Positions 24,681-37,249 are shown, counted from the stretch's first letter. The stretch is 64,000 nucleotides of DNA from Numida meleagris (GCF_002078875.1 NC_034412.1:33123103-33187102), one strand, 5' to 3'. Numbers and translations: made by a program. The notes: generated by a model not told the origin, from the letters alone.

Positions 24681-27674
24681 CCATTTACTATTCATTTTAT
24701 CATTACGTCATGATAAATATGAGTTTAACCAAAACAGTTTGCTTTGCATCAATCCCACTGTAGTCAGTGGATTAGAGAAACATTTTAATTTTGTCCAGTA
24801 GCATTGCATAATTTACATTTAATTATTCTTCTGCTCACATCGTTGTTGACACTTCAAATGATTATGATTTGAAGGAAGCTTCGTAAGACACAACATCAGA
24901 TGTATGTTCAGTTTGCCCATAAATCATATAAGAAATCACATGATATACCCAGGGCTGAGCAATTTCATCTTTTGAATCCTCTACTCCAAATAAAAAACAA
25001 ATTTCATCCAAACACTTCAGAGTTATTTTTCTTGTATTTCTGAGGAAGCTTCCAGAAGGGCACAAAGACAGGAAAGGCAGCAGGGTCATCCACAGCTCCT
25101 AAATCTTTAGCACCATGTCACAGCTGAAGGGTATTACTAACCTTCACAGGTGAGGTAAATTTAATGTTTTGAGTTCTAATCTGATGGTAAACCAGAGTAA
25201 GAAATAAAATAGGAGTTGGAACTTGCTCATCTCCTAAGTCTGATGCCATTAAAATAGTTTGTTTTCTATATCATAGGGTGAATAATTTAATTAAGACAAG
25301 GAAAAACAAACAGTATCATTAAAAAATTTTGAACATACCCTTAAGATAAAGAGAACTGGAGATCATTATGGAGCCTGTAGGTCATTCTTTTTTCCCTCCA
25401 GAATTGCTGAAAATTGATATTTTATAATGCATGCGCTTAAATATAAGTAAGTTCACCTTGAAAAATCTCTCCCTGATAATGTCTTCACTCAAAGTTTTTT
25501 CTACTTTTTCTTAATTAGCAATAGAAGCAACAATCAAAGATTTTAAGAGAAACGCCATTACTAATATTTTTAAGGTAACTGGATCTAGATTCTATGCATT
25601 CAAGTAACAGTTGCTTTTCTGCAAATATATATGTGTTCCTGTAATTACATTCAAAGCTCACTATGCTATATGATCTGTAGCAGTGGAAGATAAAAACTTT
25701 ATGAAAATGTTCAATCAAACCAGATGACTTGGGGAGAAAAATCACTTGAAGTGAAGAATGGTTTTAGAAAGTAAATGCCAAAGCCTGATATCGTGAAAGA
25801 AACAGTGCATAATCACTCACGTTTTACTTCCACTTCATGGACAACTATGGCAGCATATTTTATAATACTTATACTTTCAAAATTCATTTTTTAGTACTAT
25901 TGTCTTAAGGACTGCCTTAATAGAATTGCATTGCTTATGCATTTCTCCTGTTTTTGTTATAAATTGTAATGTAAACACCAGAATAAAGTGTCAAATTAAG
26001 CAAAAATATCCAGACCCTACTTCCTGCTTTTAAAAATCATACTTAACTTCTGAAATTCATGCCCTGCTAGATACTTTATTGGAATAACAGACAATGCAAT
26101 TAAGCACATAAACAAGGAGACCTTACACAAATAAAGAAGGAATTAGAAAGATGTTTGGCAACAACAAAGTATCAAATTCTTCCTTGGTGTGGTCCTAACC
26201 GAAAACCCTAATTTCTGGTGAAAAATTATCTCAAAAATATGTTTTAAAAGATTCCTATATTCTCATCCTCAATAACATCCTTTATTTAAAAATATTAAAG
26301 AAGAGATGAGCAAACACTGTCATTATCTTCCACCCCATGTACTTCACTTCTGTAATGCTGTAACACGATAGAAAGCACAACAATGAAAGTAGGGCAGCAA
26401 ATCCCTAGGCTGCAACAAGTGATGAAAGGCTCAAAGGCAGCAGCCACAGAAACAATGGAAGGAAAAAAAACAACAAACAAACAAACAAAAAAAAACCAGG
26501 TGCTCAGTCACTGTTTGAGGCTGTGACTTAGCATTTCTGCTACAACTTCATTTTACATCTGAATGCTTCTTTACAGGTCTGTGGTTTGTTGTACTGTTCT
26601 ATTGAGTCAGAATTAACAATATTGTCTAGATTACTGCTAACGTAACACAAACAGCAATAAATCTGTGAGGTAGCCAGAAAATAAATGATGTGAAGAAGCA
26701 ACAGTCTGCAGCCCCTTCTCAACATCTTGCCTAAAAACTGAAACATTAAATCTGAGATAAAGTCTACAGGTGTGGCTTATTTCTAATTCTGCACTTAAAA
26801 ATGATTAAGCCTTGTCTATGAAGAAAAGTCTTTGTAAGGAAATGCCTATAGTGCTTTTATAATCAAAGTTATATAAAAAGGAATATGTAAGTCAAATGTA
26901 CTTTTGATAATATGTGTCACTAGCCTGACCAAAGTATTTGTCAGAGTGCATTAACTTACTCCCTTTTAAAAACAATAAATATCTGGAATCACACTTTTCT
27001 TCTAGAAATGTAGAATTAAAATACCCTAAAAACGTTCTTTCATCTTAAAGCAATTGGTAAAATTACTTCTGGTTTCAAGAAAAATCAAGTAATCTTTATA
27101 TACTGTTAGAGGTACATACATTCTTTCCATTCTCAGAAAGTTTACATAAATTTAACTTTGAGCTATCGGGGACTTGTTCTGAGAAAACAAGATAGCATTG
27201 AATAGCATTGTGATTATTTCCTCTGGACATCACTGCATAGGAATGTAATGCTCAAAACATGACTTAACATAATTATACACCAACTATGCAGATCTATATA
27301 TATATACATGTGTGTATTTATATGTATATAGTGTTGATGGCCCAAACAACACAGGAATGGATGAATCTTTTTATTTCTACAAATAGAAACTGATGGATCT
27401 GGGAACTTTGCAGCATTACGGCCCCTGAAATTCTGCTCTTTGTTGGCAGAGAATTTCATATGTCTATAGCAGGTACTTCTTTAACGCTGAAATTTAAAAA
27501 TAATTAAATTAAAACAAATTTAGATATAAATAATTTCCAGTGTCTTGGACGATGACAAAAGCAAACAGTGGAATCTAGACTGCATGTAATCTAAAATAAA
27601 AGAAAACTGAATTAGCTAAATCATCATACTGAAAGCCTGAGAATTATTTTTAATTTCTGCTTTCTCTTTCCTAT
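24681..27674. other. AT-rich non-coding stretch, no gene recognised
   Basis: No exon or named repeat. A CAAA-type simple repeat lies at 26463-26496. Confidence 0.6.
26463..26496. repeat. A-rich (CAAA)n simple repeat
   Basis: An A run, then CAACAAACAAACAAACAAA, then a second A run. Low-complexity sequence with no function implied. Confidence 0.9.
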
Positions 27675-27752
27675 CATAGAATCATTCTGGAATCATTAAG
27701 ATTGAAAAAGATCTCCAAGATAATCTAGTGCAACCATCATATCTAATAATGT
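27675..27752 (-). mobile_element. CR1 LINE 3' terminal fragment, antisense
   Basis: TCATAGAATCATTCTGGAATC followed by attgaaaaagatctccaaga and taatctagtgcaacc is the diverged complement of the CR1 3' end. Only the last 75-80 bp of the element are present. An A run of 17 follows at 27765-27781. Confidence 0.7.
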
Positions 27753-27764
27753 CTGGAAAAATGT

Positions 27765-27781
27765 AAAAAAAAAAAAAAAAA
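27765..27781. repeat. A17 homopolymer
   Basis: Uninterrupted run of 17 A shortly after a CR1 fragment. CR1 elements do not end in poly(A), so it is not that element's tail. Confidence 0.9.
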
Positions 27782-29211
27782 CCTCTAAATTGCTTTTTGG
27801 TTGCTTGGTTTAATTTGGTTTTGGGCCTCAGATTAAATCCCTAACAACTCAGCAATATATTTTGCTCTGTTTAAAATGAAAACCAGGTAATTTGACAATT
27901 AAATTATTTGTATTTTCTGCAGTTCCTGAAAAAAAGATGAAGCCATTGGTCTGCCTTAGAGAAAGAGAGAGCAGAAATGTTTAGAGAGCGAGCATAGAAT
28001 GTGACCACCATATGTAATGTTCTCCCTGTGTTCCTCGGCATTCAAATTGAATTAGGGACCTAAAATATACATACCTGCCTGTTTCTGTTATTACCTGTGC
28101 ATGAATCTTCTATCCACCTCTAACTGTGCTTTCAATCTACTGAATGTTTACCATCAGGAGTTTTCTGAATAAAAGAAAGGGAAAAAATTCTAACATCTTT
28201 CCTCTAATTTAGTCATACCTCCTAGTAGTGTCAGTGATTGTCCTCTAGTTTTAGTTCTGTGAAATGTGAACAATAGTTCAGAATTTACCACCAGCCTGGT
28301 CTTGTAAATCTTGATAGTATCCACTCTCTCTTCTCTTTTCCTTAGCTAAAAAGTTCCTCAAAATGTTTTAATCAAGCCAGTCCAGAAGAGATTGTTAAAC
28401 TAGAATACTTCTGTACAAAAATAAATTGCTACAAACACAAGCATTCTAATTTTTTTTCATTTTAAACTAAAGAAAATAGTTTTGCTAATATGGTTATGTG
28501 TAGCATTCTAGCAATTATTTTAAGAAAGATAATTTAATTCAACATTTCAAAACAGATACCTGTAGTTTGAGGGGAAAAAAAAAAAAAAACAATTTTTTTT
28601 TAAGAATTGTTCTGTTTGCAGTAATATGATTTCTTATAAATCACAGTTGAACATTTCTTCTGTCTACTATACCTAACATCCCAATGAGTTAATTTTCTAC
28701 AACAGGAGCTGAATTACTCTGCAGTCTTTCCCAAAGTCCTGGTTCCAGGATACCGTGTGTGTGTGGGGCTGTTTTGTATTTCATCATTCCTTCAGACTTT
28801 TAATTTTAGCTCTTCTTTTGATTTGCCTACTGCATTTTCTTTGATCAAATTTCCTCTGTTTGATTTTAGAGGATTTTTTTCTTCCTTCATTTCATTTGTC
28901 TGCAGTGTCTTCCAAACAACCCATAAACTGATATTTCTATCTTTTTGTATCAGAATGGATTTTAAATTTATCAGAATGAATATTATTTTAAAAAAATTAG
29001 TAATGCACAAGAAGCTGATGACAACTCTATGAGTAAACATCAAGTGTATGTTCCTGTATGTCATTTGGACAGCTACTATTTAGGTGCACTGTGTTTGAAA
29101 AAAAAAAAAAAAAAAAGATAATTACAAAGGACTAACATCCGGTTAAGACAAAATTTTTCTGAGATATTGAGATGGAATGACTCAGTTTGTACTTGGAGAA
29201 AGAGATATGCT
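27782..29211. other. AT-rich non-coding stretch with A and T runs
   Basis: No gene. A15 at 28575-28589 is followed by T9 at 28593-28601, and A19 lies at 29098-29116. Opposed frames at 28757-29032 (+) and 28792-29064 (-) are Phe/Lys-rich and show no domain. Confidence 0.6.
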
Positions 29212-29506
29212 GTGCCTTAGTGGGACTGATCCCTCTCAGTCCTGGTTTCAGGTGGAACAGAGTTGATTTTTCCTCCATAGTAGGTGGTATGATGCTATGC
29301 TGTGGATTTAGGAGAAAAGCAACACTGGTAACACACTGAAGGTTTAGTTCTTGTTGAGCAGTGCTGCACAGAGGCAAAGATGCCGTAGTTTCTCAGTTTC
29401 TCATACTGTTCCGCCAGTGAGGGAATCTGAAGGCCACAAGACTCTGTGAGGAAACAGAACCAGGACACCTGACCTCAACTGACCAAGGCCCTATTCCACA
29501 ACGCAT

Positions 29507-29859
29507 AACGTTGTGGCAGAAATGCTAAGTCTAGGCTTGAACCAGTGACTGAGCACCTGGTGGGAAGGCAGGGCCAACCCAGGGGAGCTCAGATGCACAA
29601 AGTGCAACTGAGTGACCCGAAGGAGCAGAGCCAGGATCCACCCCTTCCCAGATCTCATTTAAGGGTTGGCAATGAAGGCAAGAGTTTCTTCCTGGAGATC
29701 TTTATCTACCTGAGGCCTTCCAAGGATAAGTAGATCCTTCTCTTTGTTTCTGCATTTATGGCTGCTGTATTTGAGTTTATCTTCACTTGCTGCAGAATAG
29801 GATTTTGTCACTCTGCTATTATTGCTACGTTTTTCATCATGGTGCAATGTTACAAACGT
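29507..29859 (+). mobile_element. Younger LTR nested in the older LTR, 5 bp target duplication
   Basis: The LTR is 29512-29854 (343 bp). It begins TGTGGCAG and ends GTTACA, and AACGT is present on both sides at 29507-29511 and 29855-29859. Removing the segment and one AACGT restores a sequence that reads continuously through the older LTR (cacaacgcataacgt then gaaaaaatgtgaaaactggg). It contains a more G+C-rich promoter-like half (cacctggtgggaaggcaggg, ccaccccttcccagatctc, then atttaagg as a possible TATA-like box at about 29657-29664) and a T-rich second half. An open frame at 29545-29733 lies wholly inside it and is not a gene. A 5 bp duplication suggests an ERVL-like or related avian family. 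Confidence 0.8.
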
Positions 29860-30069
29860 GAAAAAATGTGAAAACTGGGGGGATGTTCGTAGGGTGGGCA
29901 GCTATTGTATGAAGGCTGGTGAGCATTGGTCAGAGGGTGGTGAGTAATTGCTTGTATGTCACTTGGTATGTATGTATATATTATATAGAACTGTCGTAAC
30001 TATTATCCTTTTTTCCTTTTCTGTAGTCTGTCTCAGTAAATAGATTTTATCTCAACACCCTAGTTCAAC

Positions 30070-30098
30070 TTTTTTTTTTTTTTTTTTTTCCCCCCCCC
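30070..30098. repeat. T20C9 homopolymer junction
   Basis: Twenty T followed directly by nine C, then AG. It lies within the U5-like part of the older LTR, where related copies carry a T-rich tract that often expands. Confidence 0.9.
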
Positions 30099-30172
30099 AG
30101 TTCTCTTCCCTATCCACTGGGATGTGCAAAGTAAACAACTAGGTGGTGCTTAGCCACCTGCCAGGTTCAACA

Positions 30173-33100
30173 CTGTCCATTCTGTGAGGCCTCCTTCCAC
30201 TTACAGTATTCTTCTCTCTTGTGAGAGCTGTTATGATGTTCATGAGAAAATAATCAAGACTCAAGAGATAATTCCAGCAATGCATAACTGATAGAAATTA
30301 AAACAGAATTAAAACAAACCTAGGGACATAAAAGAAGGTTAATAGAAAAGGACAAGGAAAGATCAATAGGAAGATTATTTATCCTCTCCTCCTACCTGCT
30401 ATTCTGATCAGTGGATTTTTTTTTTAATTTTAAAAATTGGATTATTTCCTCTAAAAGATCTATTTGAATCTCAAAATGTATGGAAGAATCCAATGTTCAG
30501 TGATATTCAGGAGCTCTAATTTGATGATCACAGCTACTCTAATCTCATAACTTATGGCTGTGATTTATGTTAGGCCGTCATTACAGTGTTCAGTACTAAC
30601 CAACGAGAAAATCTATAAAACCTAATATTTTCATATTATCTGCTACGGATTAACACTTCTGCCTCTGAATAGGAGGAATATGTGCTGTGATGAGAAAATT
30701 TAAGTTGTCCTCATTGCTCAAGAAATGAAAAATTTAATAACCAAGTTGTCTGTTTATTTTATTTTCTTTTATTTGTTACTTAATTATTTTTGTAGAACTA
30801 GATATATCTTATCTCATACACTTGTTAAAGGTTTGATTTTGAGCCTAACGCTTTATTTTAATCTATGTGTCAGAGTGGTGGCTGCTCTCCTATGTTATTT
30901 TCAGATTATATTTATGGCTTTAGTTTGTCCTCCACAGATGCCACTTTAAACATCCATTTTGCTGTTTTTATGGAAAGATAACATTTCTGTTCTTACTATC
31001 TCAGATATTTTGCAGCAAAGGCAATATGGATTATACCTAAGATACAATATTAATGCTAAATACTGTAGTTAAAACACCTGTTTTCACCCATTCAGTCTCC
31101 AAGCAACTTCTGTGGAAGAGCAGTAATGGTAATCAGAAAGCTACAGAAGTTAATAAAACCATTTGGGAGAGTCTAAAGAATTCTAGGCTAGCCATTCCAG
31201 CTACTGTTTAGACTGAAAAGACTAAAAATATGTTGTTTAATTTCCCCTTCATGGACAAAAATAATGACCACTAAATTCCTTTAAACTTACATACCTGAAT
31301 TAGGAAAACATGTTTTCTTTGTCGGTATTGATAGAGGCAGAGGTGATAGACCAACAGGCAGTCACCTGACTTTCTGCACTCTGGCTTTAAGGTAACTTCT
31401 TTCCGGATAGAGTCTTCATGGTAATTATCTTCTCTGAACTGCCAAAACATGTGCCAATTAACACCAGCTATGAAGATGTTTCTGATATGGACACTTTTCC
31501 TCTGGGAGTTGGATTGAATCCATTATATTCATTTAATAAAGAAAAATGAACAGGTGGTAGAATGTTTTTAGTCAAGCCAACTTGTGTTGGTCTCTAACCA
31601 AGAATTTAATTGTCTGTTAATCCATTACCATTCATTTAAGCTGCCCTTTGGGAGAAGATGATGTTTTCATCACACCAATTCCTGCCTCCGTAGTAAAGAA
31701 GTACCATCTAAGAAGGTGGAAAATATTTTTCCTAAAAATATAAATGTATATTAATGTATTTATAATTTATGATGCTTAAATTTCATCATTTCTGTTCATT
31801 TCAGTTCTATTCACATTTGCAATTTATTTTATTTAACCTGCAGATTGATAATATACATTGTGACAGTGCAAGCAGCTGTCATTAGATAAAAGTAATCATG
31901 TCATAACATAAGGAAGGTATGACAGTACGAATATATAAAGAAGAATAAGAAACAAGCATACTGTTCTATAACTACAATTTCACCTATATACTTGTTATTT
32001 CTTTTAAATCATAATATCTCTTATTTTGTCTCTTGAAAGTTTACATTTACTATATCTTCAATAAGGCCTTTTTCAGGCTTCTTTAGTTTAAGCAGAATTT
32101 TTTGAAAACCTAGTTCATTTGGCATTTTTAATAGGGAGAGATGATATGAACAGAAATAAAAATGATAATATGTATTGTATAGCAGAAGTTATTGCATCAG
32201 CTTCACCAATAAAATAGAATTTCTTTTTGTGTGGTCACTTCACTTGACACTTGGCTCAACTTCCATGATCTAAAGTTCTGCTCAATCATTGAAATGCTCA
32301 TATATATTTCAGACTTTAAAAAAAAATGTATTTCACTAAGTCTCAGTCAATCTTCCATGCTAGCATAATTGCAAACTATTTTCTTGCATGTTGCTTAAAT
32401 AGTATTTCAACAGAGGAAGTGAAAAAATTTAGAGACTATGTAGAAGCCCTTTTAACTTAAAAAAAACTAACGTGGAACAAAGGTATATTTATGTATAATT
32501 CCTCCTGTCACTGTACAGCAAAGATCTGGTATTTGTTCATCTTCTCCTACTTTCAGGACTTTATCAGTTTTCTTAAATCATTGGAACTTTTTACTAGCAG
32601 AACTCTTTACAGAAAGAACAATAATTACAGTAAATACTTAAAGGACTAGCTAGGTGTCATCTGTTGTACATCTACTAATTTACAATTAAATAATTTTTTT
32701 CTGAACCACATAGTAGTTGTAATTTAGAATGTAAGTAATTCTTTCCTTCATTTTTTTAGATATTATCATTGTAGATTACTCAGGACTAAAGAGACAGAAA
32801 AATCAACACTTCTTTTAGAAATAAGCTGCTTGTACTCTGACAACTTAGTTTTGAAGATGTTTCTGTTACTGAAGGAGGTGATTTGAAATAGTTAAACAAT
32901 CTAAAATATATATATAACCCATTAAATTGTTTTGAATGTGATCCCTAGAAAAAACTAGGATGAACATTATCTCATTAAAACGAGTAGGCCAGAGTAAGAA
33001 AGGTTTTTGTTCTGGGAGCTTGCTCATCACAAGTCAGAAAGGTGAGAAGAGTGATGTCCTTGCAGGTTAGCAAAGTTAATGCCCTTATATTCATAAACTT

Positions 33101-34680
33101 TTTTTTCATATTTAAGGCACATTAAGTCAAATTCTGTTCTCACATGCATCACTGAGCTCAACAGGATAAGTCCTTATGCTTCTAAGGGCAAAATGTGTCC
33201 TTTTGGAACTTCTTTTATTTAGTATCATATTCATATTTCTTCACTTTCTTTAAAACAGACAAGTTCTCTTATTTCTGAACACCTTTTCTATCAATAATTC
33301 ATAGTTTATTTAATCACTTAAATTTAAGTTAGTGTCAGTTTTATTAAAGATCTACAATTAACAGTATTTATTTAACAAAAAGAGTGCAAATAAAAGTGTA
33401 GTAATGTACTTCCATATGTCTTCTAAATGATTACATTCTTGTTGTTTTTTCAATCTCATTTCCTCCACAGGAAAACATTTTCTTCTGAAGAACTTGCCTT
33501 AATTCCAGTGCTTGAATGATCTCACACGTAACTGTTTTGAAAGTACCACTTCATCAAAGTATACAAATCTCTTTATGATTATTTGAAGCAAACTGTCTCC
33601 GGAAATACTTTTCTTTGAACTGAAAGTGATTCTCAAAGACATTTTTGAGGGAGAAAGTGTAACAAATACCACACTTATTTGTTTCTAAACAAATAGTAAT
33701 GTCCTCTTTAGAACAATAGTATAATAAAGATTTAAAATATAACCAATATTTCTATATTTATATGCCTTGATGCACACACAGTTCAGACAAGGGGTTTTGC
33801 TTCAGCAAATCAGATTAGAAATCACAGATGCTTACACCTCATTTGTAGTGTATGGACTGGTGCTGAGACATCATTTTCTGTCTGTAGATTCTTAAGTTTT
33901 ACGTTAAATAATTTAGTTTGGGTAAAATTATGCTGATACATTGAAACAACAAAATACTCTCATTTGCTCTTGATAACTTACTTTCGGAAAAAAAATAAAA
34001 AGATATTAAATACATGCAGAGATATATTTTTAAAACCTTTGCTGTAGTTTATCCTACTGTTTAGCTGGATGTCTAGTTCTAGGCATGTAAGTAAAAATAA
34101 GTCGCAGCATTTTTGCCAATAAGTGGAAGACTACACTCATCACTTAATGCACACAGTTGAGAAAGGTGTAGAAGGTTTGGGATGCAGAACCACAATAATT
34201 TAAGTGGATTGAATCCACATATTATATCTATAAGAGTAACTCACCAAAAGCATTGTAGCTTGAATATATCTGTGCTGTTCTCCAACTGTTTCATATAGTC
34301 CGTATGTTATTTACTTGGTGAGCTCTCTGTTACAACCATGACTAAAGACTAGTCAATTAGAAAGTAAAACTTTGTTTTGAGTTTTTATAAAATCAATTCA
34401 AATCATGCAGCAAATAGTGGTCTATTATGCTACATGAAATATGCAGAACGCTTTCAGTAAACAATTCTAATAGTAAAAAAGAATCTTTTTTTATTTCTAT
34501 TATTATCATAGCTTTCTAGGAGAAATGGCAGAAAGAAAATTTAATTCCCTGCAAAGGTGTATATTTTGCAAGCATTCCCAAAGGCTTTGATACAGCGACT
34601 ATCCAGACAAACAATGTAAATATTTCCCAGGCATATCATGTAATCTGTTGTGTGGCTAAGCACTGAATACTGAAGTTTTT
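30173..34680. other. Long AT-rich non-coding stretch, no gene recognised
   Basis: About 4.5 kb without a recognisable repeat, RNA gene or exon. Frames are very short, and the single small one at 30725-30949 (+) is Phe/Leu/Tyr-rich without a domain. The low repeat content over this length is itself compatible with old, slowly evolving unique sequence. Confidence 0.6.
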
Positions 34681-34726
34681 CTTCCCCTCCACCCCCCCCC
34701 CCAAATGAAAGGGGGGGGAGAGGGGA
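34681..34726. repeat. C-tract and G-tract inverted repeat
   Basis: CCCCTCCA and a run of eleven C (34692-34702) are followed by AAATGAAA and a run of eight G (34711-34718) with AGAGGGG after it. The two sides can pair as a GC-only stem with an 8-base loop. The G-rich side alone has two G blocks, so an intramolecular quadruplex on it is possible but not certain. Confidence 0.85.
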
Positions 34727-34727
34727 G

Positions 34728-34771
34728 AATGAAGACTAAAGAATAAAACTAATGAAGACTAAAGAATAAAA
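34728..34771. repeat. Tandem duplication, 23 bp unit, two copies
   Basis: aatgaagactaaagaataaa occurs at 34728-34747 and again at 34751-34770, giving a 23 bp period. It directly abuts the C/G hairpin. Confidence 0.93.
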
Positions 34772-34796
34772 GTGGATAACTAAAATAACATAGACA

Positions 34797-34930
34797 ATAT
34801 TCTGAGTTGGAAGTCATTGCTTCCAACTCCTGGTTCCACAGAGGGCCACCCAAAAATCAAAATCTATGTTCTATAGTGTTGTCTAAATGCTTCTTGAACT
34901 CTGAGAGTGTGAGGGCAGTGTTGGGTAGAG
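34797..34930 (-). mobile_element. CR1 LINE 3' fragment, antisense, diverged
   Basis: attctgagttggaag, then ccaactcctggttccacaga, ggccacccaaaaatcaaa and gttgtctaaatgcttcttga agctct-like wording matches the antisense 3' part of older CR1 subfamilies. The copy is short and diverged, and the edges are approximate. Confidence 0.65.
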
Positions 34931-35234
34931 AGGGCAAACACTATCAAATACTGTACAGAAGTAATGCAAATACGTGTAGAGTAACACTGTACTAAGAGCT
35001 CTTAATCTTTTCAATTAGAAATATATTTTCATAGGAGCTTACTGGTGACTTGGTTCTGATCCCAAGGAATTCAGTAGTAAATCTCATGTTCTGTTAAATC
35101 AACAGAAATTTTTTGAAAGCCCACTCTTAATTAATATTTTATTATTCCATATCAAGACTTTAAGACATGAATCTTCACTCTACTGAACGGAGTCTTCCTT
35201 ATAATAGGCTATTATTTACAGGGATTAGGAAGAA

Positions 35235-35334
35235 GTTTCCTTTCTTTTCTCTTCCCTTCTTTTTCCTCTTTTCCTTTTTCCCTTCCACCTTCTGTTTTTC
35301 TTTTCTTTTCTCCTTTCTCCCTTTCTTTTTCTCA
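35235..35334. repeat. 100 bp polypyrimidine tract
   Basis: About 100 bases made almost only of T and C on the plus strand (units such as TTTTCTTTTC, CCCTTC and CCTTTTCC), with just a few purines. Tracts like this can form triplex (H-DNA) where mirror symmetry exists. A frame crossing it (35167-35385) encodes only Phe, Ser, Leu and Pro runs and is meaningless. Confidence 0.9.
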
Positions 35335-36257
35335 GCACGTAGCTATTCCACCATCAAAACAGAACACATGCCAAATGAAGGATGAGAATGATCAAACATA
35401 CTGAAAAACATTTAATTTTTCTCATAGAAAGCAACATTTTTCTGAGACATACAAATGGTGAAAAATATTTCTTATAATAGTGCTTTCACAGAAACATCAT
35501 TCTGCAGCAAATATTAGTAACAAATATTTTACTGATTACTTTCGTAACAATGTTTTCATGAAAATAACATAAGTTGCAAGACTGAGTCTGTAGTACCATT
35601 TAAAAATGTTAGTTTCATACATTTTACAAAAGCACAAACCATTTAATCATTCTTTTGATCAAAGAAAACATGAGTAGGCTGTGAGACAGAAAGAAATGAT
35701 TCCCACAGTGCCTAATTCAGGAAGTACCATGCTCTACCTGTGTAGAAAGAGAAAAATGAAAACAGCAATCAAATAACAGCAAATTCAGAGTACACGCTAA
35801 ACCATGCAAGTAAAACTGAATGTCAAATAAATTATTTTTGTATTACAAAAGAAATGGATTATATTTGTACATTAATCCTATTTGTACAACTAACTAAAGG
35901 CAGTAAAAGAAATAACTCAGTCAGAATGATAAATAAACAATTTGAAGGTAACTGTTTCTCATACGAAACGTTTGTCGAAGGGCATGCAATTATTAAATTA
36001 GTGGTCAAATATTAAACCAGTTAATAACTTATTAGCATCTAGTGACTGATGAACTAAAATTTCATTAATAAACAAACTCTTCTCAAGGAGAGTTTTCAGC
36101 AGCAAGCAATTGTTACACTAAGGTTGTTAATTGTGTACCTCATACAAGTTGAAATTTACAACCTTGCTTTGTTCAGTAGATGTTTTAATTACAAGCTTGA
36201 GGCATGTAGATTTTTTTTTTTGTGCAATCTGGGAGAAAAATCCTCCAGAACATTGTG
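35335..36257. other. AT-rich non-coding stretch
   Basis: No gene or repeat recognised. Confidence 0.6.
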
Positions 36258-36330
36258 CAATCACAGAATTACACCTGGAACTGACCTGGAGGCTCACTTA
36301 GTCCACCTTTCTGCACTTAGACAAGGCTAG
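36258..36330 (-). mobile_element. Possible CR1 3' remnant, antisense
   Basis: caatcacagaattacacctg, then gacctggaggctcacttagt ccacctttctgcactta resembles a very diverged CR1 3' end complement (acctctggaggtcatctagt in better copies). Weak; it could be chance. Confidence 0.4.
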
Positions 36331-37059
36331 AAAGACTCAGACTACATCCAACATATTTATTTATTTCAAAGGTTTTTTTTTTAAAAAGAAATACCTTGCA
36401 GTTCCCTAAGGAATTTATATACTTCTGCTTAATTATTATTATTTTTTTCTTTTTCCTAAGAAGATTTTCCCTTATACATAACATAATTCATCTTTCCTAC
36501 AAATCAAATCAATTTTGTTCTTTTCCTAAGTCACGTGGAGACCAAAGTAAACTTTTGCATATTGGAAAATTTGACCCCTCTTCTTTCTCTTTTAAAGCAT
36601 TCTGAGATCTCTAAACAATGCAAGTTTTCTGAGCCTGTGGTGAGCTTTGCTGTGTGCTAGACAGCTGCCCGCAATACTGATAACGTGTTTCCTTTAGCTG
36701 CTAAAGGGAAATATTTATCCTGGTGTCAAGTCTCACCAATGCTCTGATACAATCTAACAGAAGAAAGCAAACCCTTCCAGAAGAAAAGGCTACCTAGAGA
36801 CAGATAGTATGTTTATCTTTGTTCATCTCTTTCTTAAAAGTGAGATGCCAAAAATATAAACCACATTTCATCCATATTGTTAAAAACACATAAAGTAACT
36901 GAATGTCGGGCAACATACAAGTAACTAACACAAATCCTGAACAGAATTATGTCTAGAAAAGACTAATTTGCATAAAAAGCAACAGGTAAACACCCTGAAG
37001 TTATTTTTTGCCCAATTTTCATTTTCATCTTAATTCAAATTCATCTATTTACATATAAC
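36331..37059. other. AT-rich non-coding stretch
   Basis: No gene. The relic LINE described next may extend some way into the right end of this interval, but I could not follow it below about 37060. Confidence 0.5.
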
Positions 37060-37249
37060 TTCTTTAACTATAAAAATGTGATATGAAGCTGGGCAGAAAG
37101 CTCTACCAAAGTCAGAATATATCTCATCTACTATTTCTACCTTATCCTGTCTGCCAGTTTTTTTGGGGGGTGAAGAAGGAAATTAGACTGGGTCTTCCTT
37201 GTCAAACCCATGGTGACTGTCCTTATCACCTTAATATCTCCTAGATGCT
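37060..37249 (-). pseudogene. Ancient CR1/L3-type LINE ORF2 relic, downstream half (antisense)
   Basis: On the minus strand this segment reads, with indels, as the reverse-transcriptase region of an L3/CR1-clade LINE: a GDIKVI segment, then a region equivalent to the TNLISFF motif (ctaatttccttcttcac complement orientation), then DKVEIVDEIYSDFGRAF, which corresponds to the catalytic YLDFSKAF motif with the Leu-Asp core changed. Frame changes occur every 40-80 bases, so it is a long-dead copy. It continues at 37772 on the other side of an inserted LTR: one copy of the ATGCT duplication at 37245-37249 belongs to this relic. Confidence 0.78.

Larger units (their letters stand above)
29212..30172 (+). 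mobile_element. Old avian LTR, split by a younger LTR
   Basis: Read without the insertion at 29512-29854, this is a single LTR of about 600 bp. Landmarks that I recognise from a widespread avian LTR family are, in order: cctggtttcaggtggaacag, gatgctatgctgtggattta, gttgagcagtgctgcacaga, ctgacctcaactgaccaagg, aaaactggggggatg, ggtggtgagtaattgcttgt, then a T20C9 tract at 30070-30098 and finally taggtggtgcttagccacct with the end near 30172 (ggttcaaca). The resemblance of the last part to the conserved 3' end of that family (tggtgcttag followed by a ctgg.gttaaacc-like end) is strong. No internal viral sequence is attached. The left edge is approximate because I found no matching target duplication. 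Confidence 0.75.

Noticed and set aside
29545..29733. 62-codon frame
   Set aside because: Lies wholly inside the nested LTR, so it is not a host gene.
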